Positions 15,503 to 25,315 of a stretch of 64,000 bases of DNA are shown here, in pieces (position 1 is the stretch's first letter; each line of letters begins with the position of its first letter). The notes under the pieces are model-generated. The model was not told where the DNA came from. It did not search any database and saw nothing but the letters and a program-made list of their open reading frames with translations. The position numbers and the translations under genes are program-made. The DNA is from Tenacibaculum finnmarkense genomovar ulcerans (GTDB taxonomy: Bacteria; Bacteroidota; Bacteroidia; Flavobacteriales; Flavobacteriaceae). The stretch is taken from the NCBI RefSeq assembly GCF_900239495.1, contig NZ_OENE01000013.1, positions 47,969 through 111,968 on the forward strand, read 5' to 3'.

Positions 15503-16319
15503 AAGGTTAGTGAAATAACTGTTTTAACGTGAATAAAAGGAATAATTAAGCCACAAAGATACAATTAAATTAAAAGTTTTTAATTTATTAATCGGCTTGT
15601 GTTTGATTGATAAGATCAATAATAGATAGAAACAGATAATAATACAGAAAATAACAGAAAATATATGAAACTAGGAGTAAAGGGCTGTTTTTTGATGATC
15701 AGGTTAAGAAGGTTGCAGGGTTCATAAAAAAAGCAAGCAAAATACAAAATACTCTTGATGTAAGACAGACAGATGATAAAAACATAATATTTGCTTTGCT
15801 CTAAAAGACTATTTTATTTTTAGGTAATATTAATATGAATGAAATAAATCTTTTTTAGACGGATTAAGATTTGATACCAAAAACTATAATATAATATAAT
15901 TTAAAATTAATTAATTTTTATCTATAATAATTATATTATATCACATATATAATATACCACCTCTATACTCTATATACGTGTCCTATAATTAATATTATGT
16001 TAAATAGAGTTTATTAATATTAATTAAGAGATATAAATAATTGACGGATTTAATTAAACGCTATCTTCAATCTTCATATCTCTTCTTCCCCCTTATGTTT
16101 TTTTTCTTCGTTTTTATATATGTAGAAAATTCGAAATCGATATTATTTCAGGGTTTGCCTTTTTTCCATTTTATTACCTGTACCTGTGTATCATCATTAA
16201 AATCATTAAACAAAAGCTTTTATTTTTTTGCGCTTGCTTTTCTTGTTTAAATGATTATTTTACTTTTTTTTAATTCAAGTAATTAATTTCAATAAATAAA
16301 ACACTAAAAACAAACACTC
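15503..16319. other. AT-rich intergenic region without recognised genes
   Basis: About 820 bases. The promoter box CAAAGATA (TATCTTTG on the minus strand, 15554-15561) for the DEAD-box-like gene lies at its left end. A strongly TA-rich block follows at 15885-15960. A frame from 16041 has no ATG, low-complexity hydrophobic residues and no family resemblance, so I do not call it a gene. Confidence 0.6.
15554..15561 (-). promoter_or_regulatory. Promoter -7 box of the DEAD-box-like gene
   Basis: Minus-strand TATCTTTG matches TAnnTTTG, about 50 bases before the start codon. Confidence 0.45.
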
Positions 16320-17021
16320 ATGAACCTTACTGTTCTTTTTGAAGATGACTATATAATTTGTGTATCTAAACCGAATAACGTTGTTGTTCATCACGCCTAC
16401 CACTCTAGAAATGTTTCTGAAGAAGAATCATTATTGCAATTGTTATTTAATCAATTTGGAGCTAAATTTTACCCGATACATCGTTTAGATAGAAAAACTT
16501 CAGGGATTATATTACTTGCAAAAGAAACGAAACATGTATCTAAATTTCAAGAGTTATTTACCAATAACGAAATTCAGAAAACATATTATGGAATTGTTAG
16601 AGGACATTCTCCTGAGCAAAAAGTCATTGATTCACCAGTTAAAGGACGTGATTCTGACGTTTATAAAGAAGCTGAAACACATTTAACAACCGTTGCAACT
16701 GTTGTTGTTGATATCCCTGTAAAACCTTACGATAGCTCAAGATACAGCTTAATTGAAATGAAACCTACAACGGGCAGATTACATCAATTACGTATTCATA
16801 CAAATAAAATTAGCCATCCGCTTATTGGCGATCCTAAATATGGTGATAAAAATCACAATACGATGTTTATTAATAATTTTAATTGTGAAAACCTATTTTT
16901 ACACGCCTATTCTCTTGAATTTACACATCCTTTTTCAAAAGAAAAACTAGTGATAAAAGCAGCTTTACCAAACGATTGGAATACTATTTTTAAACGATTT
17001 GAATGGGTTTTAAGTAGTTAA
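16320..17021 (+). CDS. truC: tRNA pseudouridine synthase, TruC-like (RluA family)
   Basis: The 233-residue protein lacks an S4 domain. It starts LTVLFEDDYIICVSKPNNVVVHHAYHSRN, close to E. coli TruC. The catalytic motif HRLDRKTSGIIL gives Asp57, followed by TYYGIVRGH, MKPTTGRLHQLRIHTN and HPLIGDPKYGD. TruC makes pseudouridine at position 65 of tRNA. Length and order match the short TruC-type members better than RluC or RluD. The gene stands alone and ends at a terminator shared with the converging Lrp gene. Confidence 0.85.
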   Translation: MNLTVLFEDDYIICVSKPNNVVVHHAYHSRNVSEEESLLQLLFNQFGAKFYPIHRLDRKTSGIILLAKETKHVSKFQELFTNNEIQKTYYGIVRGHSPEQKVIDSPVKGRDSDVYKEAETHLTTVATVVVDIPVKPYDSSRYSLIEMKPTTGRLHQLRIHTNKISHPLIGDPKYGDKNHNTMFINNFNCENLFLHAYSLEFTHPFSKEKLVIKAALPNDWNTIFKRFEWVLSS

Positions 17022-17037
17022 TAGTAACATGTTTAGA

Positions 17038-17077
17038 ATAAAAAAAGGGCTACATTTATATGTAGCCCTTTTTTGTT
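17038..17077 (+). terminator. Bidirectional terminator
   Basis: AAAAGGGCTACAT pairs with ATGTAGCCCTTTT, flanked by A and T runs. Confidence 0.9.
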
Positions 17078-17096
17078 TTAAATTATAATTTATAAT

Positions 17097-17576
17097 TTAA
17101 ATGTCTTGAAAAATAGCGTGCATTAAACGTTTTTTGTCATTAATACTTTCCTCTAGAGAAATCATTGTTTCCGTACGATTAACCCCATTAATATCATCTA
17201 TTCTGTAGATAATATCTTTAGCATCATTCGTGCTTTTAGCTCTTACCTTACAAAAGATATTGTATTTACCTGCAGTTACATAAGCAACTGTTACGTTCGG
17301 TATTAAGCGTAAATTTTCTAAAACGTGTTGCGTTATAGACGACTTCTCTAAATATACTCCAACATGTGCTATGAAGGTGTATCCCATTTTATCGTAATTC
17401 AAGGATAATGTTGAACCTTGAATAATGCCTTCATCTTCCATTTTCTTAACACGCACATGAATAGTACCAGCCGATACTAATAATTTCTTTGCAATGTCGG
17501 TAAAAGGTGTTCGGGCATTCTCGATTAAAATGTCTAAAATTTGATGATCAATTTCATCTAGTACAAACTTTTTCAT
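17097..17576 (-). CDS. Lrp/AsnC family regulator
   Basis: The N-terminal helix-turn-helix (LDEIDHQILDILIENARTPFTDIAKKLLVSAGTIHVRVKKMEDEGII) and C-terminal RAM domain (VTAGKYNIFCKVRAKSTNDAKDII) mark an AsnC/Lrp regulator. The frame opens at 17600, but MKKFVLDEIDHQIL is the typical family start, so the start is placed at 17576. It lies close downstream of the M14 peptidase gene on the same strand and may be co-transcribed with it. Confidence 0.9.
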   Translation of the reverse strand: MKKFVLDEIDHQILDILIENARTPFTDIAKKLLVSAGTIHVRVKKMEDEGIIQGSTLSLNYDKMGYTFIAHVGVYLEKSSITQHVLENLRLIPNVTVAYVTAGKYNIFCKVRAKSTNDAKDIIYRIDDINGVNRTETMISLEESINDKKRLMHAIFQDI

Positions 17577-17614
17577 TCTTTTTTTTTCTGATAGTATCAC
17601 TAAAATACAGTTTT

Positions 17615-18664
17615 TTAAAGTAATTCTTCTTTGTGTGCGATATTTGAAGATAAATCTCCTTCTTTTTCTTTTATTAAAGATAGTGCAAATTTACCGTTTT
17701 CTACTTTCTCTACATACTGAAAAGCCACATCTTTTTTATTTTTTTCTGATCGATAAATAACATCATAGAAGTTCTTGATATTGTTTGGAATAGAAAAATA
17801 ATCTAAATGTGATGTAAAGTTTTTTTCTGTAGCTACATGATAAATTCCCTGTAAAAGCGCGTAAAAATTGTATTTACGCACCGTTTCCCGCTCATAATCG
17901 TCAGGATAATGTCCTGCTTCAATCAATATAGTGTTGTGTCCTAATTTTTGAAAATTATCCCCTGTTGCTGTTGGATAAAATTCATCGGTATAACGCCCGA
18001 TATGATTTGGTATTAATTTTTGTAACAAAGTATTCATTGCTACAATTACATTCATGGTCTGCTCCCGTCCTTTTGTTAGTTTACGCGTAATTTCTTCGGA
18101 TGGTGCTAAAAATGAAATCGTTGCGGGGTTTTTAGTTCCTTCTACACCAAAAATGGTTCTTTGGTCGTGCAGGTTAAAGCAAAATTGAGGCTTTACGGTA
18201 TCTAAAATTTCACGCAACAATTTACTTTCTTTAGCTTCTAAAGCTACCGCATCCCTGTTTAAATCTACATCGTTTGCATTTACACGCGTGTATGCCTCAG
18301 CGCCATCAGGATTTAGCATTGGGATAATTGTAATATCGCAATTATTTAAAATTGAATTTACAATTTCGGTATTTTTATAGGCTTTTATATATTTTAAGAA
18401 ATCAAACACTGCTTTTGTTCCAGTACTTTCATTTCCGTGCATCTGGCTCCAAATAAGTATTTTTATTTTTCCTGAACCTAATTTTAATTGATAAATAGCC
18501 TTGCCTTGCTCCGATTCGCCTATTTTTTTTGATGCAATAGCAGTGTCTAAATCGTCATAAAGTGGCTCAATATCATTCAAAGTAATGTATCTGCCCGATA
18601 TTTTACGTTGTTTTATTGTTGTTAAATAGTTTTCTTCTAAAAAATCAGTATTTAATAAATTCAT
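17615..18664 (-). CDS. M14 family zinc carboxypeptidase
   Basis: The 349-residue protein has the metallocarboxypeptidase zinc site: QMHGNESTGT gives His76 and Glu79, and FNLHDQ gives His166. VDLNRD (133-138) corresponds to the substrate-binding Asn-Arg, and ILIEAGHYPDD carries the candidate catalytic Glu. No signal peptide is visible, so it is probably cytoplasmic, trimming peptides or amidated substrates. It sits 49 bases downstream of the class V aminotransferase gene. A decayed copy of its middle portion is found at 40610-40740. Confidence 0.9.
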   Translation of the reverse strand: MNLLNTDFLEENYLTTIKQRKISGRYITLNDIEPLYDDLDTAIASKKIGESEQGKAIYQLKLGSGKIKILIWSQMHGNESTGTKAVFDFLKYIKAYKNTEIVNSILNNCDITIIPMLNPDGAEAYTRVNANDVDLNRDAVALEAKESKLLREILDTVKPQFCFNLHDQRTIFGVEGTKNPATISFLAPSEEITRKLTKGREQTMNVIVAMNTLLQKLIPNHIGRYTDEFYPTATGDNFQKLGHNTILIEAGHYPDDYERETVRKYNFYALLQGIYHVATEKNFTSHLDYFSIPNNIKNFYDVIYRSEKNKKDVAFQYVEKVENGKFALSLIKEKEGDLSSNIAHKEELL

Positions 18665-18713
18665 TTCAAGCTCAAGTTTTTTATTACAAGATTACCACAA
18701 TTACCACAGTAAA

Positions 18714-20180
18714 CTACAAAGTAAACCAATCAGCAATTAATTCTTTTTCTATTGATTTTGCAGAAATATGCGTATAATCATTTTTAAGACTATCGTACTG
18801 ATACTCTTTTGCCCATGTTTCAATATTATTGGTCAAGCTGATTAATGAATCGCAGATAAATTTAACCTCATCATCAGTAACCGTAGGATGTATAGATAAA
18901 CGAACCCAACCAGGTTTATCAGTATTACAACCTTCTAAAATTTGATCTTTAATTTTATTAGACGTATTTTGATTTACATTTAACAAGAAATGTCCGTAAG
19001 TTCCTGCGCATGAGCAACCTCCTCTTGTTTGAATACCAAAACGATCATTTAACAATTTTACCACCAAGTTGAAATGGTATTTTTCGTAATAAAAAGAAAA
19101 AATACTCAATCTGTCTTTATGATTTGGTGCTAATATTTTTACACCCTCTAAACTCTCTAAACACTCAAAAATAACAGGATTTATAGCATCTTCACGCTGT
19201 TTTATTTTATCCGTAGTCATTTTATCTTTCACTTTTATTGCCAACGCAATTTTAATGGTTTGTAAAAAAGCAGGAGTTCCGCCATCTTCACGAGTTTCCA
19301 CATCATCAAAATAATCATGCCCGCCCCAAGGATTTGTGTAACTTACCGTTCCGCCACCAGGATTATCAGGAATCATATTTTTATACAATTTCTTATTAAA
19401 AATCAATACGCCAGAAGTTCCAGGACCTCCTAAAAATTTATGAGGCGAAAAGAAAATAGCATCTAAATATTCATCTTCTTTCTTCGGATGCATATCTATA
19501 TCAACATAAGGCGCAGAACAAGCGAAATCAACAAAACACAAACCGCCATATTTATGAATTAAAGAAGCTACTTTATGATATTCGGTTTTAATTCCTGTTA
19601 CATTTGAACCTGCACTAATAGAGGCTATTTTAATCGGTCTGTCGGCATATTTCTTAATTTCTTCTTCAAAAATATCTAGACAAATAAGCCCCTGATCATT
19701 ACAAGGAACAACCACTACCTCAGCAATAGTTTCTATCCAAGAAGTTTGGTTTGAATGATGCTCCATATGACTTACAAAAACAATAGGGCGTTTTTGCTCA
19801 GGAACTTGCGTATGTTCCTTTAAGTTTTCAGAAACCTTTAAACCTAAAATTCGTTGAAATTTATTGACGACTCCTGTCATTCCTGAACCTTCGGTAATTA
19901 AAACATCATCTTTAGAGGCGTTTACATGGTGTTTAATAATATTTCGAGCTTGGTTATAAGCTAAAGTCATTGCAGCCCCTGCTGTTGAGGTTTCGGTGTG
20001 TGTATTGGCAACAAAAGGCCCGAAAGTGTTTAAAAGTTGTTTTTCTATCGGATAATATAAACGCCCGCTGGCTGTCCAATCGGCATAAATCATTTTTTGT
20101 ATTCCGTAAGGTGATTCATAAGTTTGATTAATACCTACGATATTCTTTTTAAACGGACTGAAATAGTTTTCTAAACTCAT
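18714..20180 (-). CDS. Class V aminotransferase-fold PLP enzyme (cysteine desulfurase-like)
   Basis: The 488-residue protein has the aspartate-aminotransferase-fold motifs of class V enzymes: VLITEGSGMTGVVNKF, SHMEHHSNQTSW (His over the PLP ring), CFVDFACSAPY (Asp) and FFSPHKFLGGPGTSGVL (Schiff-base Lys). RGGCSCAGTYGHFLL contains a Cys-rich loop like the active-site segment of cysteine desulfurases. No IscU or SufU gene is next to it, so an iron-sulfur role is not indicated by context. The substrate is uncertain. It is followed by the M14 peptidase and an Lrp gene, suggesting an amino-acid or peptide catabolic unit. Confidence 0.85.
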   Translation of the reverse strand: MSLENYFSPFKKNIVGINQTYESPYGIQKMIYADWTASGRLYYPIEKQLLNTFGPFVANTHTETSTAGAAMTLAYNQARNIIKHHVNASKDDVLITEGSGMTGVVNKFQRILGLKVSENLKEHTQVPEQKRPIVFVSHMEHHSNQTSWIETIAEVVVVPCNDQGLICLDIFEEEIKKYADRPIKIASISAGSNVTGIKTEYHKVASLIHKYGGLCFVDFACSAPYVDIDMHPKKEDEYLDAIFFSPHKFLGGPGTSGVLIFNKKLYKNMIPDNPGGGTVSYTNPWGGHDYFDDVETREDGGTPAFLQTIKIALAIKVKDKMTTDKIKQREDAINPVIFECLESLEGVKILAPNHKDRLSIFSFYYEKYHFNLVVKLLNDRFGIQTRGGCSCAGTYGHFLLNVNQNTSNKIKDQILEGCNTDKPGWVRLSIHPTVTDDEVKFICDSLISLTNNIETWAKEYQYDSLKNDYTHISAKSIEKELIADWFTL

Positions 20181-20360
20181 AAAATTACATAAATTAGGCT
20201 GTTTTACATAATTATTGTTTTATTATGTAATAAGATGTATATAAAATATAAATTTAATTTTTTACATCAAAACAACCTAAAAATTATATGTAATTAACTT
20301 TTTTCTAACTTTTGTAAAAAATTAGTGCTCTTTTAAAGCCTTTAAAAATTTAAGAAAACT

Positions 20361-20407
20361 AAAAAGTGCCGTTAATTCTTAAGATATAAGATTAACGGCA
20401 CTTTTTA
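20361..20407 (-). terminator. Terminator of the outer-membrane protein gene
   Basis: AAAAAGTGCCGTTAAT pairs with ATTAACGGCACTTTTT around a 14-base loop, directly downstream of the gene ending at 20430. Confidence 0.85.
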
Positions 20408-20429
20408 TTTAGTTTGATAGTTTGTTTTT

Positions 20430-21317
20430 TTACAATCTAAACTTTCCTCCTACTAAAATAGTTTTCTGTAAAAAGAAGAAATTTTGCGAAGCACTATCGG
20501 CAGCATTGCTTGTTGTTTTAACATCAGGCATATAAATATGTCCACCTTTTAAATCTGCTTGTACGTAAAAGTGTTTTAAGAAGGAGATATTTACACCCGC
20601 CACAACAGAAGCTCCGTATCCTGATAAATGAAAAGAATCATTTCTGTCTTTCCCTAATAATTTTGAATTTGTCTTCGGATATAAAATCCCCATACCAAAA
20701 CCTTCTGTTAGGTTAATTTGTAAGTTTTCAAGATTCAAACCAAACCAATGACTTACATCATCAAAACGTTTTAATTCTACGTTTACGTAATTTAAACCAT
20801 CAGTGTGTTCGAAACGTAAAAAATCGTCTGCTAAATTAATAGTTTCATTATTGTAGGTTCCGTCGTATTTTGCATTTCTATCATTAATATTTCCATTAAT
20901 TTTAACGTCTTGATCATTGATCATTACATACTTCATGTGATCAACCCCAATAGAAACCGTATAGTTCTCGTTAAAGAAATACCCAATTCTATAATTTGTT
21001 TGCGGAATCGTAATTCTCCCAGGATTAAAATAATCATAAAAAGAAAATGTTGTTTGCCTATCCTGCGCTTTTACATCCGATAGGGTAAAATCATAATTAT
21101 CACCTTTAAAATGAATATCAGAATCGGTGTAACTTGCCCAATTCCATCCCCAATAAGCAAAAAACTTTCCTTTATTACTTACTTTCTTTTTTTGGATGAT
21201 AAATTTTTCGCTATTATCATCCTCTCTATTTTCTTGCTTACCTTGCTCCTGTCCTATTACTAATGATGAGGTTGCCGCCATCATTAATAAACTCAAACTA
21301 ATTGTTCTTAATTTCAA
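20430..21317 (-). CDS. Predicted outer-membrane beta-barrel protein
   Basis: The 295-residue protein starts with a Sec signal (LRTISLSLLMMAATSSLVIG, cleavage near GQEQ). It continues with alternating aromatic and hydrophobic strands and ends in LVGGKFRL, a typical barrel C-terminus. No named family was recognised. It stands alone between terminators, downstream of glmM on the same strand. Confidence 0.8.
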   Translation of the reverse strand: MKLRTISLSLLMMAATSSLVIGQEQGKQENREDDNSEKFIIQKKKVSNKGKFFAYWGWNWASYTDSDIHFKGDNYDFTLSDVKAQDRQTTFSFYDYFNPGRITIPQTNYRIGYFFNENYTVSIGVDHMKYVMINDQDVKINGNINDRNAKYDGTYNNETINLADDFLRFEHTDGLNYVNVELKRFDDVSHWFGLNLENLQINLTEGFGMGILYPKTNSKLLGKDRNDSFHLSGYGASVVAGVNISFLKHFYVQADLKGGHIYMPDVKTTSNAADSASQNFFFLQKTILVGGKFRL

Positions 21318-21364
21318 CTTTATTATTTATATTTATGTGTTGCTGTACTGTGTTCTTAAACGTA

Positions 21365-22768
21365 TTATTTGATAATTTCTTGAATTTCTGTTATAAATCT
21401 TTCAGCAAGTGCATCCGCATTTTCTTGACTATTACTTTCTGTATAAATTCTGATAATCGGCTCCGTATTCGATTTACGTAAATGAACCCATTGTTTTTCG
21501 AAATCAATTTTTACACCATCAATTGTGTTAACGTCTTCATTTTGATATTTTAAAGTCATTTTTGATAAAACCTGATCAACATCAATTTTCGGAGTTAATT
21601 GAATTTTGTTTTTGCTCATAAAATAACTTGGATACGAATCTCTTAATGCTGAACAAGATATTTTCTTTTTCGCTAAATGCGATAAAAACAACGCAACACC
21701 AACTAAAGAATCTCTACCGTAATGCGAAGCAGGGTAAATAATTCCTCCATTTCCTTCACCACCGATTACAGTATCGGTATCTTTCATCATTTGAACTACG
21801 TTTACTTCACCAACTGCCGAAGCTGTATAAATTCCACCATGTTTTTCAGTAACATCACGTAAAGCTCTTGATGATGATAAATTAGAAACTGTATTTCCTC
21901 CGCCTAATTTACCTAATACGTAATCCGCACAAGCAACTAACGTATATTCTTCGCCAAACATAGAACCATCTTCTGATATTAAAGCTAAACGGTCAACATC
22001 AGGATCCACAACAATTCCTAAATCGGCTTTCTTTTTAACTACTAATTTAGAGATATCGGTTAAATTCTCTTTCAAAGGTTCAGGATTATGAGGGAACTCA
22101 CCATTTGGCTCACAATATAATTCGATACATTTAACGCCTAATTCCTTTAATAAAGCAGGAATAAAAATCCCTCCAGTAGAATTAACACCATCAACCACCA
22201 CTTTGAACTTTGCTTTTTTAATGGCTTTTACATCGACTAAATCTAAGTTTAAAACTTCTTTGATATGTTTCTTTAAATAACGCTTATTCTTTCTGTAACT
22301 TCCTAATTCATCAACGGCAGCAAATGTAAAATCTTCATTCTCTGCTAAAGCTAAAATCTCTTCTCCATCTGCGCCGTTTAAAAACTCTCCTTTTTCATTT
22401 AATAACTTTAAAGCGTTCCATTGCTTCGGATTATGAGAAGCTGTTAAAATAATTCCACCGTGTGCTTTTTCTAAAGGAACAGCGATTTCCACCGTTGGGG
22501 TTGTCGATAAACCTAAATCAACAACATTAATTCCTAAACCAACTAAAGTGTTCGCTACTAAGTTGCTAATCATTTTACCAGAGATACGAGCATCTCTACC
22601 AATAACGACTTTTATTTTCGTATTATTTTTTTGAGCTGTAGGATTTCTTTTGATGATAAAAGCTCCGTAAGCTGCTGCAAATTTAACAGCATCTAATGGG
22701 GTAAGGTTTTCACTAGGCTTTCCTCCTATTGTTCCTCTAATTCCTGATATAGATTTTATAAGTGTCAT
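21365..22768 (-). CDS. glmM: Phosphoglucosamine mutase
   Basis: The 467-residue protein has the phosphohexomutase layout: SISGIRGTIGG at the N-terminus, phosphoserine loop TASHNP (Ser111), metal loop DPDVDRLAL, sugar-binding GEGNGG and the C-terminal phosphate-binding RKSNTEPIIRIYTE. GlmM converts glucosamine-6-phosphate to glucosamine-1-phosphate for UDP-GlcNAc, peptidoglycan and LPS. Sequence alone cannot exclude phosphomannomutase activity, but GEGNGG and the Bacteroidetes pattern favour GlmM. Confidence 0.85.
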   Translation of the reverse strand: MTLIKSISGIRGTIGGKPSENLTPLDAVKFAAAYGAFIIKRNPTAQKNNTKIKVVIGRDARISGKMISNLVANTLVGLGINVVDLGLSTTPTVEIAVPLEKAHGGIILTASHNPKQWNALKLLNEKGEFLNGADGEEILALAENEDFTFAAVDELGSYRKNKRYLKKHIKEVLNLDLVDVKAIKKAKFKVVVDGVNSTGGIFIPALLKELGVKCIELYCEPNGEFPHNPEPLKENLTDISKLVVKKKADLGIVVDPDVDRLALISEDGSMFGEEYTLVACADYVLGKLGGGNTVSNLSSSRALRDVTEKHGGIYTASAVGEVNVVQMMKDTDTVIGGEGNGGIIYPASHYGRDSLVGVALFLSHLAKKKISCSALRDSYPSYFMSKNKIQLTPKIDVDQVLSKMTLKYQNEDVNTIDGVKIDFEKQWVHLRKSNTEPIIRIYTESNSQENADALAERFITEIQEIIK

Positions 22769-22789
22769 AGTATATTTTAAATTTTAGTA

Positions 22790-22797
22790 CAAATATA
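22790..22797 (-). promoter_or_regulatory. Promoter -7 box of glmM
   Basis: Minus-strand TATATTTG matches TAnnTTTG, 21 bases before the start codon, predicting a very short leader. Confidence 0.5.
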
Positions 22798-22875
22798 ACG
22801 GTAATTTCATAAATTAATAAGAATAGGTTTGAATACATCTTCGATTTATGGATGTTTTTACTCTTCTATAATTTA

Positions 22876-22906
22876 GACCTCACAGGTTTTTAAAACCTGT
22901 GAGGTC
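22876..22906. repeat. 31-base near-perfect palindrome
   Basis: GACCTCACAGGTTTT is followed almost directly by its inverse, AAAACCTGTGAGGTC. It lies between glmM and the rpsA terminator and lacks a T tract, so it is more like a dispersed extragenic palindrome than a terminator. Confidence 0.7.
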
Positions 22907-22947
22907 TTGGTGTCTGGTCTGCTTTTTATTTTAAAAAAATAAGCATA

Positions 22948-22977
22948 AAAAAACCCGCTACTTTCGTAACGGGTTTT
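22948..22977 (-). terminator. Terminator of rpsA
   Basis: AAAACCCG pairs with CGGGTTTT, with further partial pairing inside, just downstream of the S1 gene end. Confidence 0.8.
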
Positions 22978-22998
22978 AAGATTTATGATAAAGAAATA

Positions 22999-24774
22999 TT
23001 ATTTCCCTTCCATTTTTCTTTTTAATTCAGCTAATCCACCAATATCTCCTAAAGTAGTTTTTTCTACGTCAGCAGCTTTTTTAGCAGCAGCCTTGATGTT
23101 TTTCTTTTCTTCTTCTTTGAAAAGAGAAGTATGAGAAACAACAATTCTTCTGTATTCTTTACTAAATTCAGTAACGATGAACTTTACAGCATCACCTTTT
23201 TCTAATTTAGAACCGTCTTCTTTTTCTAAGAAACGAGTTGGAGCGAATGCTTCGATACCATCTGCAAAAGTTACAGTTGCACCTTTATCATTCTTTTCCT
23301 TGATAGAACCTTCGTGAGTAGATCCGATTGCATACGTAGCTTCATGAGCATCCCAAGGGTTATCTTGAGTTTGCTTATGACCTAAGTTTAACTTACGGTT
23401 CTCAACGTCTAATTCTAATACTTGAACTTCTAATTTATCACCAACAGTAACAAAATCAGAAGGATGTTTAATTTTCTTAGTCCAAGATAAATCAGAGATA
23501 TAAACTAATCCGTCAATTCCTTCTTCTAATTCAACAAACACACCAAAGTTAGTATAGTTACGTACAGTACCAGTATGCTTAGAGTTTACAGGGTACTTAG
23601 TAGTAATATCAGTCCAAGGATCTGGATGTAATTGCTTCATACCAAGAGACATTTTACGGTCTTCACGGTCTAAAGTTAAAATTTGAGCTTCAACCTCATC
23701 ACCAACTTTTACGAAATCTTGCGCAGAACGTAAGTGAGTAGACCAAGACATTTCAGAAACGTGAATTAAACCTTCAACACCTTCTTCAACCTCTACAAAA
23801 GCACCATAATCAGCTAAAACAACAACTTTTCCTTTAACTTTATCACCAACTTTTAAATCAGTATTTAAAGCTTCCCAAGGATGAGAAGATAATTGTTTTA
23901 AACCTAATTGAATTCTAGATTTGTTATCGTCAAAGTCTAAAATTACAACATTTAATTTCTGATCTAATTCAACAACCTCATTCGGGTGGTTAATACGAGA
24001 CCAAGATAAATCAGTAATATGAACTAAACCGTCAACACCACCTAAATCAACAAAGACACCATAAGAAGTAATGTTTTTAACAACACCTTCTAATACTTGT
24101 CCTTTTTCTAATTGACCGATGATTTCTTTCTTCTGATCTTCTAAATCAGCTTCAATTAACGCTTTATGCGATACTACTACGTTTTTAAATTCGTGGTTGA
24201 TTTTCACAACTTTGAATTCCATAGTTTTCTCTACATACTGATCGTAATCACGGATAGGCTTCACATCAATTTGAGATCCTGGTAAGAAAGCTTCAATACC
24301 AAATACATCAACGATCATACCTCCACGAGTTCTACACTTAACAAAACCGTTAACGATTTCACCAGTTTCATGTGCATTATTAACACGTTCCCATGCTTTA
24401 ATAACACGTGCTTTTTTGTGAGATAATACTAATTGACCAGAAGCATCTTCTCTTTTGTCAACTAATACCTCAACACTATCTCCAAGTTTTAAACCTGGAT
24501 TGTAACGGAATTCGTTTAAAGAAATAACTCCTTCAGATTTAGAGTTGATATCGATAATTGCATCTCTATCAGTAATTCTTGTAACGGTTCCTTCGATAAC
24601 ATCACGTTCGTTTACGAAACCTACTGTTCCTTCTAACGCTTTTTCGAATTCTTTTAATTTAGATTCATCAACTTCATCAATACCTTCTTCGTATTTATGC
24701 CAGTTAAATGTTGCTAAAAATTCTGCTGGGTTTACTGTTACTGCCTCAGCAGCTGTGTTTTTTTCTTCAGACAT
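22999..24774 (-). CDS. rpsA: 30S ribosomal protein S1
   Basis: The 591-residue protein is a chain of S1 OB-fold domains. Repeated signatures include NITSYGVFVDLGGVDGLVHITDLSW, VLADYGAFVEVEEGVEGLIHVSEMSW and NYTNFGVFVELEEGIDGLVYISDLSW, each followed by VGD..E..VL..D...R...LG.KQL. Length fits ribosomal S1, which recruits mRNA to the 30S subunit. It ends in a lysine-rich tail. The gene is monocistronic, with a terminator and a leader of about 110 bases. Confidence 0.97.
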   Translation of the reverse strand: MSEEKNTAAEAVTVNPAEFLATFNWHKYEEGIDEVDESKLKEFEKALEGTVGFVNERDVIEGTVTRITDRDAIIDINSKSEGVISLNEFRYNPGLKLGDSVEVLVDKREDASGQLVLSHKKARVIKAWERVNNAHETGEIVNGFVKCRTRGGMIVDVFGIEAFLPGSQIDVKPIRDYDQYVEKTMEFKVVKINHEFKNVVVSHKALIEADLEDQKKEIIGQLEKGQVLEGVVKNITSYGVFVDLGGVDGLVHITDLSWSRINHPNEVVELDQKLNVVILDFDDNKSRIQLGLKQLSSHPWEALNTDLKVGDKVKGKVVVLADYGAFVEVEEGVEGLIHVSEMSWSTHLRSAQDFVKVGDEVEAQILTLDREDRKMSLGMKQLHPDPWTDITTKYPVNSKHTGTVRNYTNFGVFVELEEGIDGLVYISDLSWTKKIKHPSDFVTVGDKLEVQVLELDVENRKLNLGHKQTQDNPWDAHEATYAIGSTHEGSIKEKNDKGATVTFADGIEAFAPTRFLEKEDGSKLEKGDAVKFIVTEFSKEYRRIVVSHTSLFKEEEKKNIKAAAKKAADVEKTTLGDIGGLAELKRKMEGK

Positions 24775-24893
24775 GTCTGAACTAGTTTTTGTATCTTTCT
24801 ATTGATCAGATTCTTAGCGATACCAATATAAAAGAGAATTAAAATATAAATTTGTTTGCTACCTTTGTTAAATCTGTTCTCGTAAAAAGGCGT

Positions 24894-24901
24894 GCAAATT
24901 T
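24894..24901 (-). promoter_or_regulatory. Possible rpsA promoter -7 box
   Basis: Minus-strand TAAATTTG matches TAnnTTTG, 120 bases before the start codon. No -33 element was obvious. Confidence 0.35.
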
Positions 24902-25273
24902 ACGATGTTTTATTTTAATAACCTATAATTAAAGGGCTAATGTCTTTCTTGTTTTGATAGTTCATCATAAAAACGAAGCTAAAAGTTACGTTTTTTATCA
25001 TTTATATAGTATTCTAATAGTATTCTATATTTACAGAAACACAGTATAACTTTAAAGGAAGGCTAAATTAATAGTAATAAAACTCGAATATTATTTAAAC
25101 GTTTATTTCTTTTATTTATTGCGTTTTTTGTCTTTTATTGTTATATTCTTATTTAAGTAAGCTTTTAATTATCATTTTTAAAATACCCTCCCGAGGCGAG
25201 TTGCGAATTTCGTAATATTTATGTAATGTATGTGTTGTGTTTGTAAATTATGCTGAAGATGGATGGATGCTGA

Positions 25274-25293
25274 AGACGGATAGCAATCCGTCT
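25274..25293. repeat. Small palindromic repeat, copy 1
   Basis: AGACGGATAGCAATCCGTCT is an almost perfect palindrome. Related palindromes occur at 25971-25994 and 26681-26700. Confidence 0.6.
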
Positions 25294-25315
25294 TTACTTC
25301 GCGGTTTTAAATACC

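Larger units (their letters stand above)
24775..25315. other. Intergenic region upstream of rpsA
   Basis: About 540 bases with no supported gene. A minus-strand -7 box (TAAATTTG, 24894-24901) could start the rpsA transcript. The right end carries the small palindrome AGACGGATAGCAATCCGTCT (25274-25293). Confidence 0.55.

Noticed and set aside
16041..16250. 69-residue hydrophobic reading frame
   Set aside because: It starts at TTG in very AT-rich DNA, is low-complexity Phe/Ser-rich and has no family resemblance or promoter.
18714..20180. Iron-sulfur cluster cysteine desulfurase (SufS/IscS) call
   Set aside because: There is a Cys-rich loop, but the protein is longer than SufS and no suf or isc genes are nearby, so only the fold-level call is kept.
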